A stretch of DNA of 64,000 nt, from positions 1 through 64,000 of the forward strand of contig JAFCMP010000099.1 in the NCBI GenBank assembly GCA_017506865.1, in the 5' to 3' direction. The stretch comes from Tribonema minus. Its lineage: Eukaryota > Sar > Xanthophyceae > Tribonematales > Tribonemataceae. The notes beneath the pieces were generated by a model. That model saw only the letters and a program-made list of their open reading frames with translations. It did not search any database and was not told the DNA's origin. Position 1 is the stretch's first letter; each line of letters opens with the position of its first letter. Position numbers and translations under genes: made by a program. This document shows, piece by piece, positions 1 to 12,100 of this stretch.

Positions 1-44
1 AAGCCACATTCTCAAGCAGCCACGCTGCCTACTGGTCTTGACAG

Positions 45-2562
45 GAATGCTTTTGCGGAAGCCATCGCTGCTCCCATCGCGAGCGTCGCGCACATCATGC
101 CATCTGATCAGCAGACGCTGCTCGCGACTTTCAGTACACTTCACGTTCACGAGATTCATTGAACATCCGAAATATTTTTTTATTATTTGCTTTTGTCACG
201 CTGCGCTCATTCCGCACCCCCATGTGACGTGGACTTTGACTCGTCGCAGACGGTCCACATGCGCACCAAGCAGCTGACGGAGCGCCTGCAGGTGCACCTG
301 CTGTGCGTGGCGCTCGCCGTCGAGGAGTGCAGCCTCGACTTTGCGCCGCTCGCGCACGACCTCAAGCTAGACATCAAGAAGGTACGCTATGTCGTAAAAC
401 GGCCCCCCTATCTGGCTGGTTTTTGCAAGTCCCCGGGGGGAAGCCGGCAGTGTGCCAAATCATACCTCGTGCTGACAGGCACTTTGCGCCGATCGCGCGC
501 GACCTAAAGCTCGACATCAAGAAGGTGCGCCGCGTGCTTCATTGACTTCCGCTCGAGGGGCGAAAACCCTATTCTGCACCACGTCGCATACAACTCGCAA
601 CACAGTATGTGTGCTCTCATTGAGCTTGTACAAACTCCCGGCACAGCAAGCGCCTGCAGGTGCACTTGGTGTGAGTGGCGCTCGCCATTGAGGAGTGCAG
701 CCTCGACTTTGCGCCGCTCGCGCACGATCTCAAGCTAGACATCAAGAAGGTAGACTACGCTATGTCGTGAAGCGGCCCCCTTGTCTGGCTGGTTCAACCT
801 TTGGGGTTTCCGTCTCTGGGTCATACGCTACGGGGACCAGGCGTAGAATGGGTGCTTTTTGCAAGCCCCCCGGGGGAAGCCGGCAGTGTATTAAATCATA
901 CGTCGTGCTGACAGGCACTTTGCGCCGCTCGCGCACGACCTCAAGCTAGACATCAAGAAGGCATGCCACTCTGCACTTGCATGAGCGTCACATCCTGCCT
1001 TCTGGGCTTTCCATACGACTTGTACGCCACGTACTTTATTGGCTTCTGCTTAAGGGGCGAAAACCCTATCCTGCACCACGGCGTATACAGGACGTAATAC
1101 AGTAGCTCCTATTGAGCTCGTCGGCACAACACAGTACCGCAAATGCCCAGGTAAATGCCCCCCCCCCCCCTCCCCCCCCTGTGGAGGCCCATCCCCTTTG
1201 CAAACGCCCATGGGCGCCCCTTGCCAGGGCAATTTTGGCAACGTTTCCCCCCCACCCGTTGTAAACACCCCCTAGCAACCATAATGGCACCGCTGCCTTG
1301 CAGGAACAGAATGACGATTACATCAAGCCGTACTTCAACACTATTCGTTTTCTGAGTGCTTTACATCTGCCGACGGATGGCCACACAAGCAACAGAGCTC
1401 GCTTGACAGGAGTTACTGCAGCTGCAGCAGCCTCGCCAGCACCGCCATCGCCTGTCATTAGAGGTGTCCGCCAGCGCAGCGCCGTGTCAACACGCCCCCC
1501 CCCTCGGGGCCCTTGGAAATGCCCGCTCGCTCTTGTCAATGCCCCCTCCTGAAGCTAGCAATTCTTAAAAGGCGCAGCTGAGCCCATTCCCCCCTTGTAC
1601 ACGCCCCCTCCCTGTGTAGAGGCCCATGGGCGTGCCGTGCAACGCTGGCCCCGGGTTGCGTTAATTCGGGCATTTGCGGTAGTCGGCCTTGTTGTGATGG
1701 CTGGGGCGTGCTCATGCAAAGGCAGCTCCTGCACGTGCGCTCCTAGATCATCATTCGCCCGTGCTGCGCATGCAGCGTGTCAGGTGCTTTATCAACATTG
1801 GCTGCGCACCGCCTGTGTCCATCGTGTGTCAAGCCATCTTTGCCTGCTGTCGTGCGGCGCAGCGCGCGCTTGCACCGCGCTTGGCTTGATGTGCTCAAGT
1901 CTCTCAGGTGTGCTTCTCGTCGCTATCAATCAGGCCCCGCCTGGTCTGGTATATCGTGACATTAGCGGTAAGCTGCGCCGTTCTGGCCACGGCGTACGCA
2001 ACGCCGGTCACAATCTCCTTCACCACCGCGGTCCCAAACCACCCAATCTGCACATACCTCATGATGTGTGCATGTGCACAACGTTGTGAACTCGTCGCTG
2101 ATGTCAACTTCCATGATGTGGGTTCGAGAGCATCCCAATGCCCCCCCCCTTGCATTGCAAGCGCGGTTGCTCTGACGCCGTTTCAAACGTGTCGCTCCCG
2201 TCGCTGCGCCCTTCAGGCGACGCAGCTCATGCGGCAGCTTGGCTGCACTGCACTTAACGCCATCTCACACGTGTCGCCATGACTGCTCCTTCGGGCGACG
2301 CAGCTCATGCGGCAGCTCGGCTGCGCTGCTCTGACGCCATCTCACACGTTTCGCCATGACTGCTCCTTCAGGCGACGCAGCTCATGCGGCAGCTCGGCTG
2401 CGCTGCTCTGACGCCATCTCACATGTTTCGCCATGACTGCTCCTTCAGGCAACGCAGCTCATGCGGCAGCTCGGCTGCACCATCAAGAGCAACTCCACCG
2501 TCGCGACGCTCAAGGTCCCGCTCAAGTTCCCCTCGGCGTCGCGGGGCAAGCGCGCAAACTGA
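45..2562 (+). CDS. RPA49: RNA polymerase I subunit RPA49 (A49/PAF53 family), 3' part
   Basis: C-terminal part of the A49 subunit of RNA polymerase I, which with A34.5 stimulates initiation and elongation on rDNA in the nucleolus. The secure exons are 250-381 and 2449-2562, both phase 0. The first gives LLCVALAVEECSLDF followed by LAHDLKLDIKK, the helical segment typical of the family (compare 'LALHVDDFRxDxxDLxxDLK'). The second gives LMRQLGCTIKS, then LKVPLKFPSASRGKRAN and a TGA stop, matching the family's 'LGC' motif and 'APLKFP' C-terminus. A probable earlier exon (about 45-130, reading AFAEAIAAPIASVAHIMPS) lies at the left edge, but its donor and join are unresolved. The 5' half of the gene is outside the window. 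The intron 382-2448 holds decayed copies of both flanking exons. Family assignment is by recalled sequence pattern, not by a search. Confidence 0.78.
472..2415 (+). repeat. Exon echoes inside the RPA49 intron
   Basis: At the 5' side of the intron, copies of the upstream exon's last codons and donor lie at about 472-526, 655-752 and 905-962. Each keeps variants of 'CACTTTGCGCC...ACATCAAGAAGG'; the second also keeps the start of the exon but has lost its reading frame. At the 3' side, three copies of the acceptor and first codons of the last exon lie at about 2209-2255, 2285-2330 and 2361-2410, in units of about 77 bp. The middle copy has lost its acceptor (TCGGG instead of TCAGG). The true acceptor is the fourth, at 2447-2448. 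Confidence 0.85.
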
Positions 2563-3559
2563 GCCCCCTTTGCGGGGGGGGGGGGGGGGGGGGGGGGGGT
2601 ACAGGAACCGCAGCACCTGCCTGTCTGGTGAGGATGAGCGCTGCTGCATCCGGCGTTATGCCCCCGCTTCGTATGTACGGTTCTGCCCCCCTTTGGAGCC
2701 TCAGGGTGCTGTGCGCCACGTTGGTTGCTGCGCAATTTCTGCCGTCGAAGCGGCGCGCGGACGCTGTCGGCGCACGCGCGCAGCTGCCGTTATCACAACC
2801 GTTGTGGGGGTGTGGGGGTCCTGCGTTTTGGTTTGAATAGTGTTAGGAGTTGGCCGGGATGGGGGGGGGGGGGGGGGGGTCTTGGCTTGCCTGAGACCTC
2901 CTCACAACAAGATTAATACAGCGACACTGACACTGACACTGACACAGCATTAAATGGGATCTTAACGGGTAGCTGTTGTCGCGCTGTGCTTTGCAACCTC
3001 ACATCATGTGCTCAGACCCGTGCTGCTCGGCAACGGGCAGCGCAGGGGGCTACTTGTCGACCTCTCCGTGGTGGGCTGCTCTCTCCTGAAGTGCTTGCTG
3101 CAGGCATCATGCAGCAAGGTAGAACCCGCATGCATGGCCTTCACGCCGAGTGCGTAGATTTTCACCGAAAAAGCACACTTCGTGCCACAGTGGCTTTTTC
3201 TGCATGATTGGAAATTGAAGAAACAATCACTTTTGCGGGGGCTGCCGACTTGGAAGGCGTGAGCGGCGTGGAGGTCGACGTTCTGTGAGCGGCGTTAACT
3301 TGGTGTTTTCAGCTCGCGGCATCATCCTTCCACCCCAGGTGCGGCCCGGCACATTACTCATGAGTCTCGTGACGATCTGAACACTCAATAGCTTTTGCGG
3401 AGGCTTCAGGTTGACTTGATGCAGCAGTGGCAACCACCTGATTCCTTGATGCATGCTGCGCAATCAGTACGTCTGGGCCAGGTGTCCCCGCAGCACGCTC
3501 GGTGTATTCACTTGGCGCTGTCGGCCCGCCTCAGGCTGGCATGACCGTCTGTGACTATC
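2563..3559. other. Intergenic stretch after RPA49, no gene seen
   Basis: Contains a G homopolymer right after the RPA49 stop (about 2574-2599), a second G run near 2862-2878 and a short GACACT tandem repeat (about 2921-2946). No exon chain with matching phases was found on either strand. RPA49 transcription presumably terminates here. Confidence 0.5.
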
Positions 3560-5990
3560 GGTGACTCTCAGACTGCCTATTGCAGAGCTGCAGCTCCGAT
3601 TCGTAGACTATAGACAACAATTCATTTCTGAACATCATCAGTATCTTAAGTTACAACGCGCTGCCAGCATATTCGCTGAGCGCCGATGTATAGACGCAGT
3701 GTCTGAGAGTCAGTCGCCGCGCGCGGAAACGAATCGGATTCGCAATTAGTTGAATTTGAAAGCTCAATGACATCTCTGACTGACAGTGTGAGGCCCAACA
3801 ACAAAATTCAATGCTCGAAATCTGTCAGTGAGCAATGTCTTGAATGCCACGATGCGCCAATGCCCAATCGTGGTGCCTTGAAGCCGTGGCAACTCGAAGT
3901 TCAACGACGCTAAAGCTATTAGTAAGCTAATAGTAAGCCTGGGCCAAGCAAGTTGAACCTCCTGACGATTCCAGTAGACAACCATTCGAGTGTCAGATAT
4001 TTCAGATTGTTAATGATTCATAGTATTACTCAGAGTCTGACATGAAAATTTTGGATCTTGAAATTTGTCACCAGACACCCTCAGGCTGCTAGTACTAGTC
4101 GCTGATGCTTTCAAGAACTTCAAGTTTAGAATTCTTTGAAGCAAATCTGATTCATTATTTGGATCACAACGATTAACTTCTTTCAAATTCATTGAACAAA
4201 CTGGAGCCTGAGGCCTGACCCCGGGCGAGTCACTGACAGACTCAATACGTTGCGGGCCGTGCCCCTGGGATTCCGAATCCGATTCGGAATCCAAATCACA
4301 GAACAGTTAGTAATACTTCAGAAGCCTTACAGTTCGGCGACACGACGTGTACTGGTGACCCTGACTCTGAGTCAGAGGGCATCAGAAATTAAATGTTGGT
4401 AAATTTCAATAGACACTGACTGATGTCACGGTCGCCCAGTGCCACCAGTGGCCCTGGCTTTACCACTGACTCAGCCTGTCAGTGAGAGTCTGAGTGACTC
4501 AGAGCTAAAAAGCCTTTAAATGCTGCAGCTGTCAGTGAGCTTGTCATCGAGCACTGCACACTTTACAAGCCCTCACTGACAGGCTCACTCAGTCTGGCAG
4601 GCTGGCCCAGGGGTAGTACCTGCTACCGTTACGGTAGCCGTTGCCCAGAAGCTTCTGGCCGGGGGGTGCCAGCCGCTGAGGCCTAGGCCGGATCATCATG
4701 ATCCACACTACATACCGGAACCAACTTGAAGTTCAAGTTGCATGCACGTGACGGTCGTGACCCTCAGGCTGGCTTTACCACGGTGACCGTCACCGTGACG
4801 GTGACATTCACAGTCACTGTGACTGTGCTAATTTAAATCAGCCTGAGGGCTACTGTAACACCAGAAACCTTTTGTCGACGCCGCGTGACCCTGGCTTTAC
4901 CACAGCCTCACTCACTGACAGTCTGACAGGCTGTCACTGTGCTATCTCAGAGCTACTGTAACATTGTTGTCAACAAGAAACTGAAACTTTCGCAGCACTG
5001 TAACTGTCACAGTAACGGTTACAGTGTGACACTAACTTGAAGTTAAAGGCGTCTGACTCTGAGTCTGGCAGCCTGGGGGTACTACTGACTCACTGGCAGA
5101 GTTACTGTACTACTAGTAGTACTTTAAGTTAGAAGCGACCAATTTGAAGTATCCGTTCCCTTCTGGACCGGTCATCGCTGCAGGCCCTGACCGTGACCGA
5201 CAGCCTGAGGGTCCCTGGGGTGCCAGGGTCCCAGTAGTACCATGATGGTGCACACTTTCGAATTAGCAACAATTCAGGCAGCTCCAACGGCAGGCGGATA
5301 GGAAGCGTTACAGTACAGTACTACTAGTTGACTCGACGACGTGGCCAATGACTGCAGCATGCAGCGGCGGCAACCACGGTCATTGGTGGAAGGCACTTGC
5401 TGCTAACCATCCCCAAGGCTCATCACCTACTAGTACTTAGTCTAGTAGAGCTCAACGATCTTTTGGTTCGTTTTTCATTCCTAACTTTAAGTTACTAATA
5501 CTAGTAGCTTGAAGACTGCTAGAAATTATTATACTTCAAGTTAGGAGACTTTAAGTTAGTCTAATAGTATGTATACTAGTAGATTAACTTTTAAGGAGTT
5601 TCAAAGTTACAGGCATTAAAGTTCAACAAGTTGTTGCAATTGGCATTGAATGCATGCTTCAACTTATTAAAGTTACTCATGCAGTCTGAGTCAAAGGTTA
5701 ATTTAGTCTCAGACTAGTACAAGTAGTAACTTAAAAGGCTCACTAATAAATACTAATACTGGTGATCCATCCGGCGGGTTAAAAGGCTCACTAATAACTA
5801 ATAATAATGGGGATCCATCCGGGTCCCCGGGGACGCGGACGCAAAGGCTCGATTTCATTCGCTTGTCTGATGTATCCAAACGCCTGTGTTAATGAAGTGA
5901 CCGGCCAGCTTTAAAAACGACTATGACAGTAGTACTACCGGTGGCCACGAGGCTGTTGTCAAATTTCGTAGCTTTGTGCAAGACGTCAAC
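3560..5990. repeat. Palindrome-dense, less GC-rich island
   Basis: About 2.4 kb with no plausible exon and visibly lower GC than its surroundings. It is crowded with CAGT/ACTG, GAGTC/GACTC and ACTAGT words that form perfect short hairpins. Examples are arms CTACCGT/ACGGTAG at 4623-4637, GATCAT/ATGATC at 4690-4702, CAACTTGA/TCAAGTTG at 4732-4750, CACAGTCAC/GTGACTGTG at 4809-4827, and a 16-bp perfect palindrome at 5107-5122. It lies directly upstream of the secreted-protein gene, so it includes that gene's promoter region. Confidence 0.6.
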
Positions 5991-6168
5991 ACTTCAAGGT
6001 CACCACTGCAGCACCGCGACCTTGACTGTTATAGCGGCTGCCACTGAAAACATTACGTTCCCTGGACCAGGTGCATGCAGACCAGTCTATGACTAATGAT
6101 ATGACATAATGACTGCCTCGACGGCTCTGTCTGCTCTGAAGCGCAGCTGCGCCCCCGACTGCGTCACT

Positions 6169-9100
6169 ATGCGCCCCGTGCCGACCATGGCAGCCACGGT
6201 GCTGCTGGCAGCAGCGCTCAGGCTGCTGCTCCTCGTGGGGCGCGCCGCTGATCCGCCACACAGAGACAACAACTCGGAGCTGACGGGCCACAATATGAAC
6301 TTGAAGTTAACGGCGCCGCAGGCGCTTCATGAAGATCTGAGCGCAGCCGGCGCGACCGCGTTTCGGGCACCTGGGACGGCACGGGCGGATGGCAGCAGAC
6401 TGCTGAATGCACAGCCCTCGAGCAGACTGTTGAATGCACAGCCCACCAGCAGGCGGGTGAGACCCTCAGACTCTGTTCTGTTTGAAGCAGCCTTTGGCTG
6501 GCAGCGAGCGTCCGTGTTGCACAGTCGCTGGTGCCACTGCGGCCGTCACTCTGGCTGCAGCTGATTGGGCGTTGCAGACGTGACGTCTGAGTCTGACAGA
6601 CCGAATTCTACACTCCCAGCGTATTGAAGGTGTTCACTGCTGAGGGCCTCCCTCTAACGCGTTTCCGTTGCATGGCCTACCCTCAACCTCAACTTGAAGC
6701 CAACGCAGAAGCCCACGACGCGGCGCCCGACGACAAGGCGCCCGACGACAAGGCGCCCGACGACAAGGCGCCCGACGACAAGGCGTCCAACGACGAGGCG
6801 CCCAACGACAAGGCGCCCGACAACTAAGGTTGGGCAAGAGTGCTGCAATTTGTTCAGCACTTTAACCAATTAGACCAATCAACATATGAGAGCGCTCAGC
6901 AGAGGCTGCAACCCTGGAGGCAGGGGCTTGTGCCGAGCTTCTGTACATGAAGTGCGGGGAGCTCTAGACTCAGTGCTGTGTGCAGCTGCCTCAAGCTATG
7001 AGTTCACTATTGAACTCGTTCAATAGGTGCTGGGTGATGTGGCACCTGAGATTCGATGCGGCAAGTCGCCCGGGCCCAACAGTGAGGCGCCCAACGACGA
7101 GGCGCCCGACAAGCAAGGTTAGGCAATGATGCTGTAGTTTATCAAGCACTCTAAGGATGTGCGCTCGGGAGTTGTCGATGCAACGCATCTCTCGGTACCT
7201 GGTACGTGTTGTACAGGTATCGAGAGTCACTCGGTGTTATACAGGTAGTACTACCGAGATAGAGCCCGACGATGAGGCGTCCGACAACGAGGCGCCCCAC
7301 AAGCAAGGTTGGGTAACTGTTACAATGCTGCACGCTATTCAATACGTTATTGAGCACTTCAAGTATGTGCGCCCAGGTGTTGTCGATACAGCGCATCTCT
7401 CGGTACCTGTACGTGTTGTACAGGTACCGAGAGTCACTCCGTGCTGTACAGGTTGTACCGAGATGCGTTGTTTGAACACGTACAGGTTCTCAGACGCGTT
7501 GTATCGACAACACCTTTGAACAGGTACCAATGCGTTGTATCGACAGCACCTGCCCATGCGCGCACAAGTACTATTGGTAGAGCAACATGAGAGCGTCCGA
7601 TAGAGGCTGCAACGGTCCCCCGGGAAGCAGCCCGCAGCCTGAGGCACAGCACCTGGCATGCTCTCATTGGGCCTTAAAAGCATGTGGCAGCGTGACTGGC
7701 CCTGCGGGAAAGCACGATCTTTGGGCCATGATCAACGGCATTCAACTTGAACTTGAGGCATGCAGTGCACGTAGCGAGTGCTTCTGACAGTCAGTGAGAC
7801 TATGAAACGTGTTGTAGAAGTACTTGGCTGCGCTGTTCACACGTCACGGTGGCGCAGCCGCATGCGCGCCCAGCACCTGGCCGCTGGTGGCGCGCTCACG
7901 CTGTTATTGTTGCTGTTGTGGTGCTCCTGGCTAATGTGGTATCCTGGCACCCCAGAAGGGGACGGCTACCCTGCTAAGTGTGCACAAGCTTTTTAGCTCA
8001 GTGGTAAAGCCAGGAGCACCACACTGTAGGTGTAACTGTTACTGTTACTGTTGTAGATGTCATACAGAAACTGCTATGCTGGTCACGCGTTTGGGACAAC
8101 CTATTGGGACTTGCATCGTCAAGGGAGTCAGTGCATCACAAGCCTGTACCCATCTCCCACGAGGCCCTGGGTACTTCAAGTATCAGTAACGCGGGTCGTG
8201 AACTATGAGGCCAGCCTGAAGTTGCCGCCAAAGAACTCACCAGCAGCGAGTCTTGACGACTCGGAGGCTGCTCCGAGTCTTCTGATATTTGCAGCACATG
8301 TCTGACAAGCATGGGTGCCACTGCATCCTTTCCTTAAAGCATGTAGTTTGAGGCACCCCTCTCGAATTTGCGGCGACCGCTAGCAGCGCGCCATGCTCAC
8401 CCGCTGCTGAACGCCCACCTCCCGCTTCCTCCTCATCGCTCAGAGGCCCACGCTAAAGCCCACTACCGCAAAGCCCACCAGCAGGAAGCCCACTGCGAAA
8501 CCCACCACCAGGCGGCCTACCGCGAAGCCCACGGCAGTTACGGCCACCCCCACAGCTACCCCCACTGGGCAGCCTTCGGCGCCTCCGTCGTCCCAGCCGA
8601 CTGCAGTGCCTACGTCCGTTCCCACAGCGGAGCCGACCGCCACAGCAGTTCCTACCGCAACGCCCACCGCAGTGCCGACCGCGCAGCCTACCACGGCCAA
8701 GCCCACAGCTTTCCCCACTCCCGAGCCGACGCAGACACCGACGCAGCAGCCCACGACTGGCAGGCCGACGGGAGCGCCGACGGCGGTGCCGACGGCCACG
8801 CCTACAGCGCAGGTCAGTGCTCGGCGGCGGTGAGTGTATAGGGTGTGTGTGTGCGGTGTGCAGCGTCGGCGGTGACGCTGACTTGAGAGTTCGCGCTTCT
8901 GCCCCCGTGCAGCGCGTGCTTGCAATGACCTGATGGCTGGGTTGCGTGCTGCTGTCACTATCGCACAGTGGGCAACTCATTACTGGCAGCCTGTTGCATT
9001 GAGAACGATCAGCTGAAACTTTCAGCCTGGGAAGCCACTGTTTATCAGCAGTTGAAGTTGAGGTTACGGTGCGTCACTCACAAGTATCGGAGTGCTACGT

Positions 9101-12100
9101 GCAGTGCCAGGTGCGCCACATTGTCACTACAACCTGAACCTAGCGCAAGCCGCTGTCACAAATTTGACGCTGTGCCCGTTAGGTGATGTAAAATTTTCTG
9201 ATAATGTGGGGCTGCGGTTGCGTGGATATCGTGCCACTGTGCTTACCTGCGTACAAGTGGGTGCCGCCCCCACTCCCCTCCCCTGCTTGATGTAGATGCT
9301 AATGTTGAAGTTCATTGTTTTGTCTTTTGAGCTGTTTTTCTTTCTCTTTCACGCCATGTCTCCTATCGCTGCCGCACGCGCCCCGCGCAGCCCACGCAAC
9401 TGCCGACGCAAGTCCCCACCCACACGCCCACGGCAACCCCCACCGCACAGGTGAGCAAAGCAACAGGCCGTGACGTTACATACTAGCGTTCTTACCACAG
9501 CATTGGCGGCAGCAGAAGCGACGCGCGCTCCCGCCTGACAAGCTCTGTGAAACGCTGATTACTGTTGAGTGCCCAGCAATGGTTGGGATAAGATTTAGAG
9601 CTAGGTTAATGACGCTGGTGCCGCCCCAGCTCAGTCTACTAAGTGGCAGGCTGCGCCCCCCCTTGCTGTATCTGGCAGGCCAGAGTTCGTCAGCCACTGC
9701 AGCAAGTGCATCATGGGTATGCATGCGTACTCTGCAACTTCAAGTCAGCTTTGAGAAAGGGCCACGCGCTGCCGCATGACTAAGTGCGCGCTTCGCCATC
9801 TGCGCTGTGCAAGTTTGAGCGGTCCGATGGCCGAGGCGCGATTTGCATTTCACCGTCGCGCATAAGTGTCTCTTGCAATCTGGAAGCTTCTTGCAGCAAA
9901 AGGCGATAGCAAGCAAGCTCGCCGCATCTTGAACGGGCAAAGTTAAAGTTGAGGTTGCGGCGGCTCTATCGACTGGTCTTGTGCGCTGCCACACTTATTT
10001 GTTCTCACCCCCAACGTAACCCTAGCGCTAGCCACGGCCCGACTCCTCTTGTCGCCTATGGAGCTGCATGGCATGAGACGATGACGCGATAAATGCCGTC
10101 TGTCGGTGGTTGCGTGCGTGCCGTGCTGTACACTACCTGCGTCGTTTGTGCCCCCCCCACAGGCACAGGCAGGCACACAGGCTGATTTGTGATGTTGAAG
10201 TTCATTTTTCATCTTGAAGATGACGCTCTTTCCAATCTGCTGCTGATCGCTGCCGCACGCGCCGCTCGCAGCCCACGCAACTGCCGACGCAAGTCCCTAC
10301 GCGCACGCCCACGGCGAACCCCACAGCGCAGGTGAGAAAGATAACAGACAACATGAGATTACCAATGTTCTTAGCACAGCGTTGGCGGCGGCAGGAGCGA
10401 CGGGCGCTCCTGTCCGACAAGCTCTGTGAAACGCTGATCACTGTTGAGTGCCCAATAATGGCCAGGGCTAGGTTCAGGTTTAGGTAAGGTTAGGGTTGGG
10501 GTGATTGTTAAGGACGCTGGTGCCGCACCTGGCAGCTGAGTCCACTCAGTGGCAGGCTGCGCCCCCCCTTGCTGTATCTGTGCAGGTCAGATGCGTCATT
10601 TACTGCAAATGTATCAGTGCATGTGTTTTTTGCAATGTGAAGTCAGCGTTGAGATGAGCCACGCTCTGCCGTGCGTCTGGCTGCACGCGTCCGCATATAC
10701 GCTGTGCAAAAATAAGCGCTTCTAGCGGCCGGACGGCCGCGGCGCGCGTTGCCTTCAATGTCGCGCACAATATGCCTCTCGCAATCTGAAAGCTTCATGC
10801 AGCAGAAGGCGATAGATAGCAGCATCTTGAAAGAGTAAAATTAAAGTTGAGGTTGCGGCGGGTCTGTGGCCTGCTCTTGTGCGCTGCCAGATACAATTCG
10901 CTCTCACCCCAACATGACCCTAGTGCTAGCCACGGCCTGACTCCTCTCTTGTCGCCCACGGCACTGCTTGTCATAAGATGGTGCCGCGGTAAATGCCGTC
11001 TGTCGGTGGTTGCTTGCGTGCTGTGCTGTGCACTACCTGCGTCGTTTGCCCCCCCCGGGCTGACTCGTGATGTTGAATTTCATTCGTCATCTTGAAGATG
11101 GCACTTGATTCATATTACAGTGTGCTGCTCATCGCTGCAAGCGGGCACCCCCCCCCCCCCCCCCTGCCCCCTCAACCTTCCTCCGCTTGAAGGAAGAAAT
11201 GCTGGTGTTAAAGTTTATTGTTTGTCTTGAGTTTGACTTTTCTCTTCCGCGGCGTACTGCCGATCGCTGTTGCACGCGGCACGCACAGCCACAGCCCAAT
11301 TCCTGTTGTCGTCCATGGCGCTGCATGTCATGAGATGATGACGTGGGAAGGTACCTGCAAGGTTTGCCCCCCTCCCCCGGGCTGATTCGTGATGATGAAG
11401 TTCATGTGTATCTTGAAGATGGCGCTCTTATGGATACGCGCAATGTGCTGCTGATCGCTGCCGCACGCGCCGCGCTGCAGCCCACGCGACAGCCGACGCC
11501 ACTTCCCACCAGCACGCCCACGGCGAATCCCACTGCGCAGGTGAATAAAATCTTGATGGAAACAAATCAGAGATCGTAGAGCTCTAGGTGACAAGGCATG
11601 GTGAGCCGTCAAACTGAGTGCCTTTTACCAATAACCCTGGTCGCCGCTGCTGCGGCAGTTAACCATGAGTCAAGCAGTGCCACCGCATCCACAGTAGTCA
11701 AAGACTTCTGCGTGCAAGCTTTAATTTGCCAATGTTCTCACCAAAGCGTCGGCGGCAGCGAAATCGACAGGCGCAGCTGTCTGAATTGCTGCGACAGGAT
11801 GACTATCGCCGAGTGCCTGGTGGAGTGCAACCAACGCTCCCCTCGCCTGCGCCTCTAAACTTCAACGCAAACTCCCCTTGCTTGTGCCTGCCGCCACTGT
11901 GGTTTGTGTACTCACTGTCTCGACTGCAGCTGCCTCAAGTTGGAAGGCAAATACACCGCTGGAGCCCTATACGGGAGCCTGCCAATAAAGGGGGGGGGGG
12001 GGTGGCAGAGGGGGGGCAGCGGCACCAGTAGCCATGTACTGCAGGCTTCTACCTTACCGTGGTCAACAGCGGAGAGATGCAACCGCGCCGACTATTCGCT

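Noticed and set aside
6624-6827. PDDKA repeat frame as coding
   Set aside because: It ends in a stop after the repeats, has no matching splice sites, and its satellites at 7083 and 7265 are plainly intronic.
7862-7996. Hydrophobic frame [20 protein letters not shown] as an alternative signal peptide exon
   Set aside because: No donor of suitable phase joins it to the stalk. Exon 1 (6169-6456) ends in QPTSRR at phase 0 and continues directly into RPTLKPTT at 8444.
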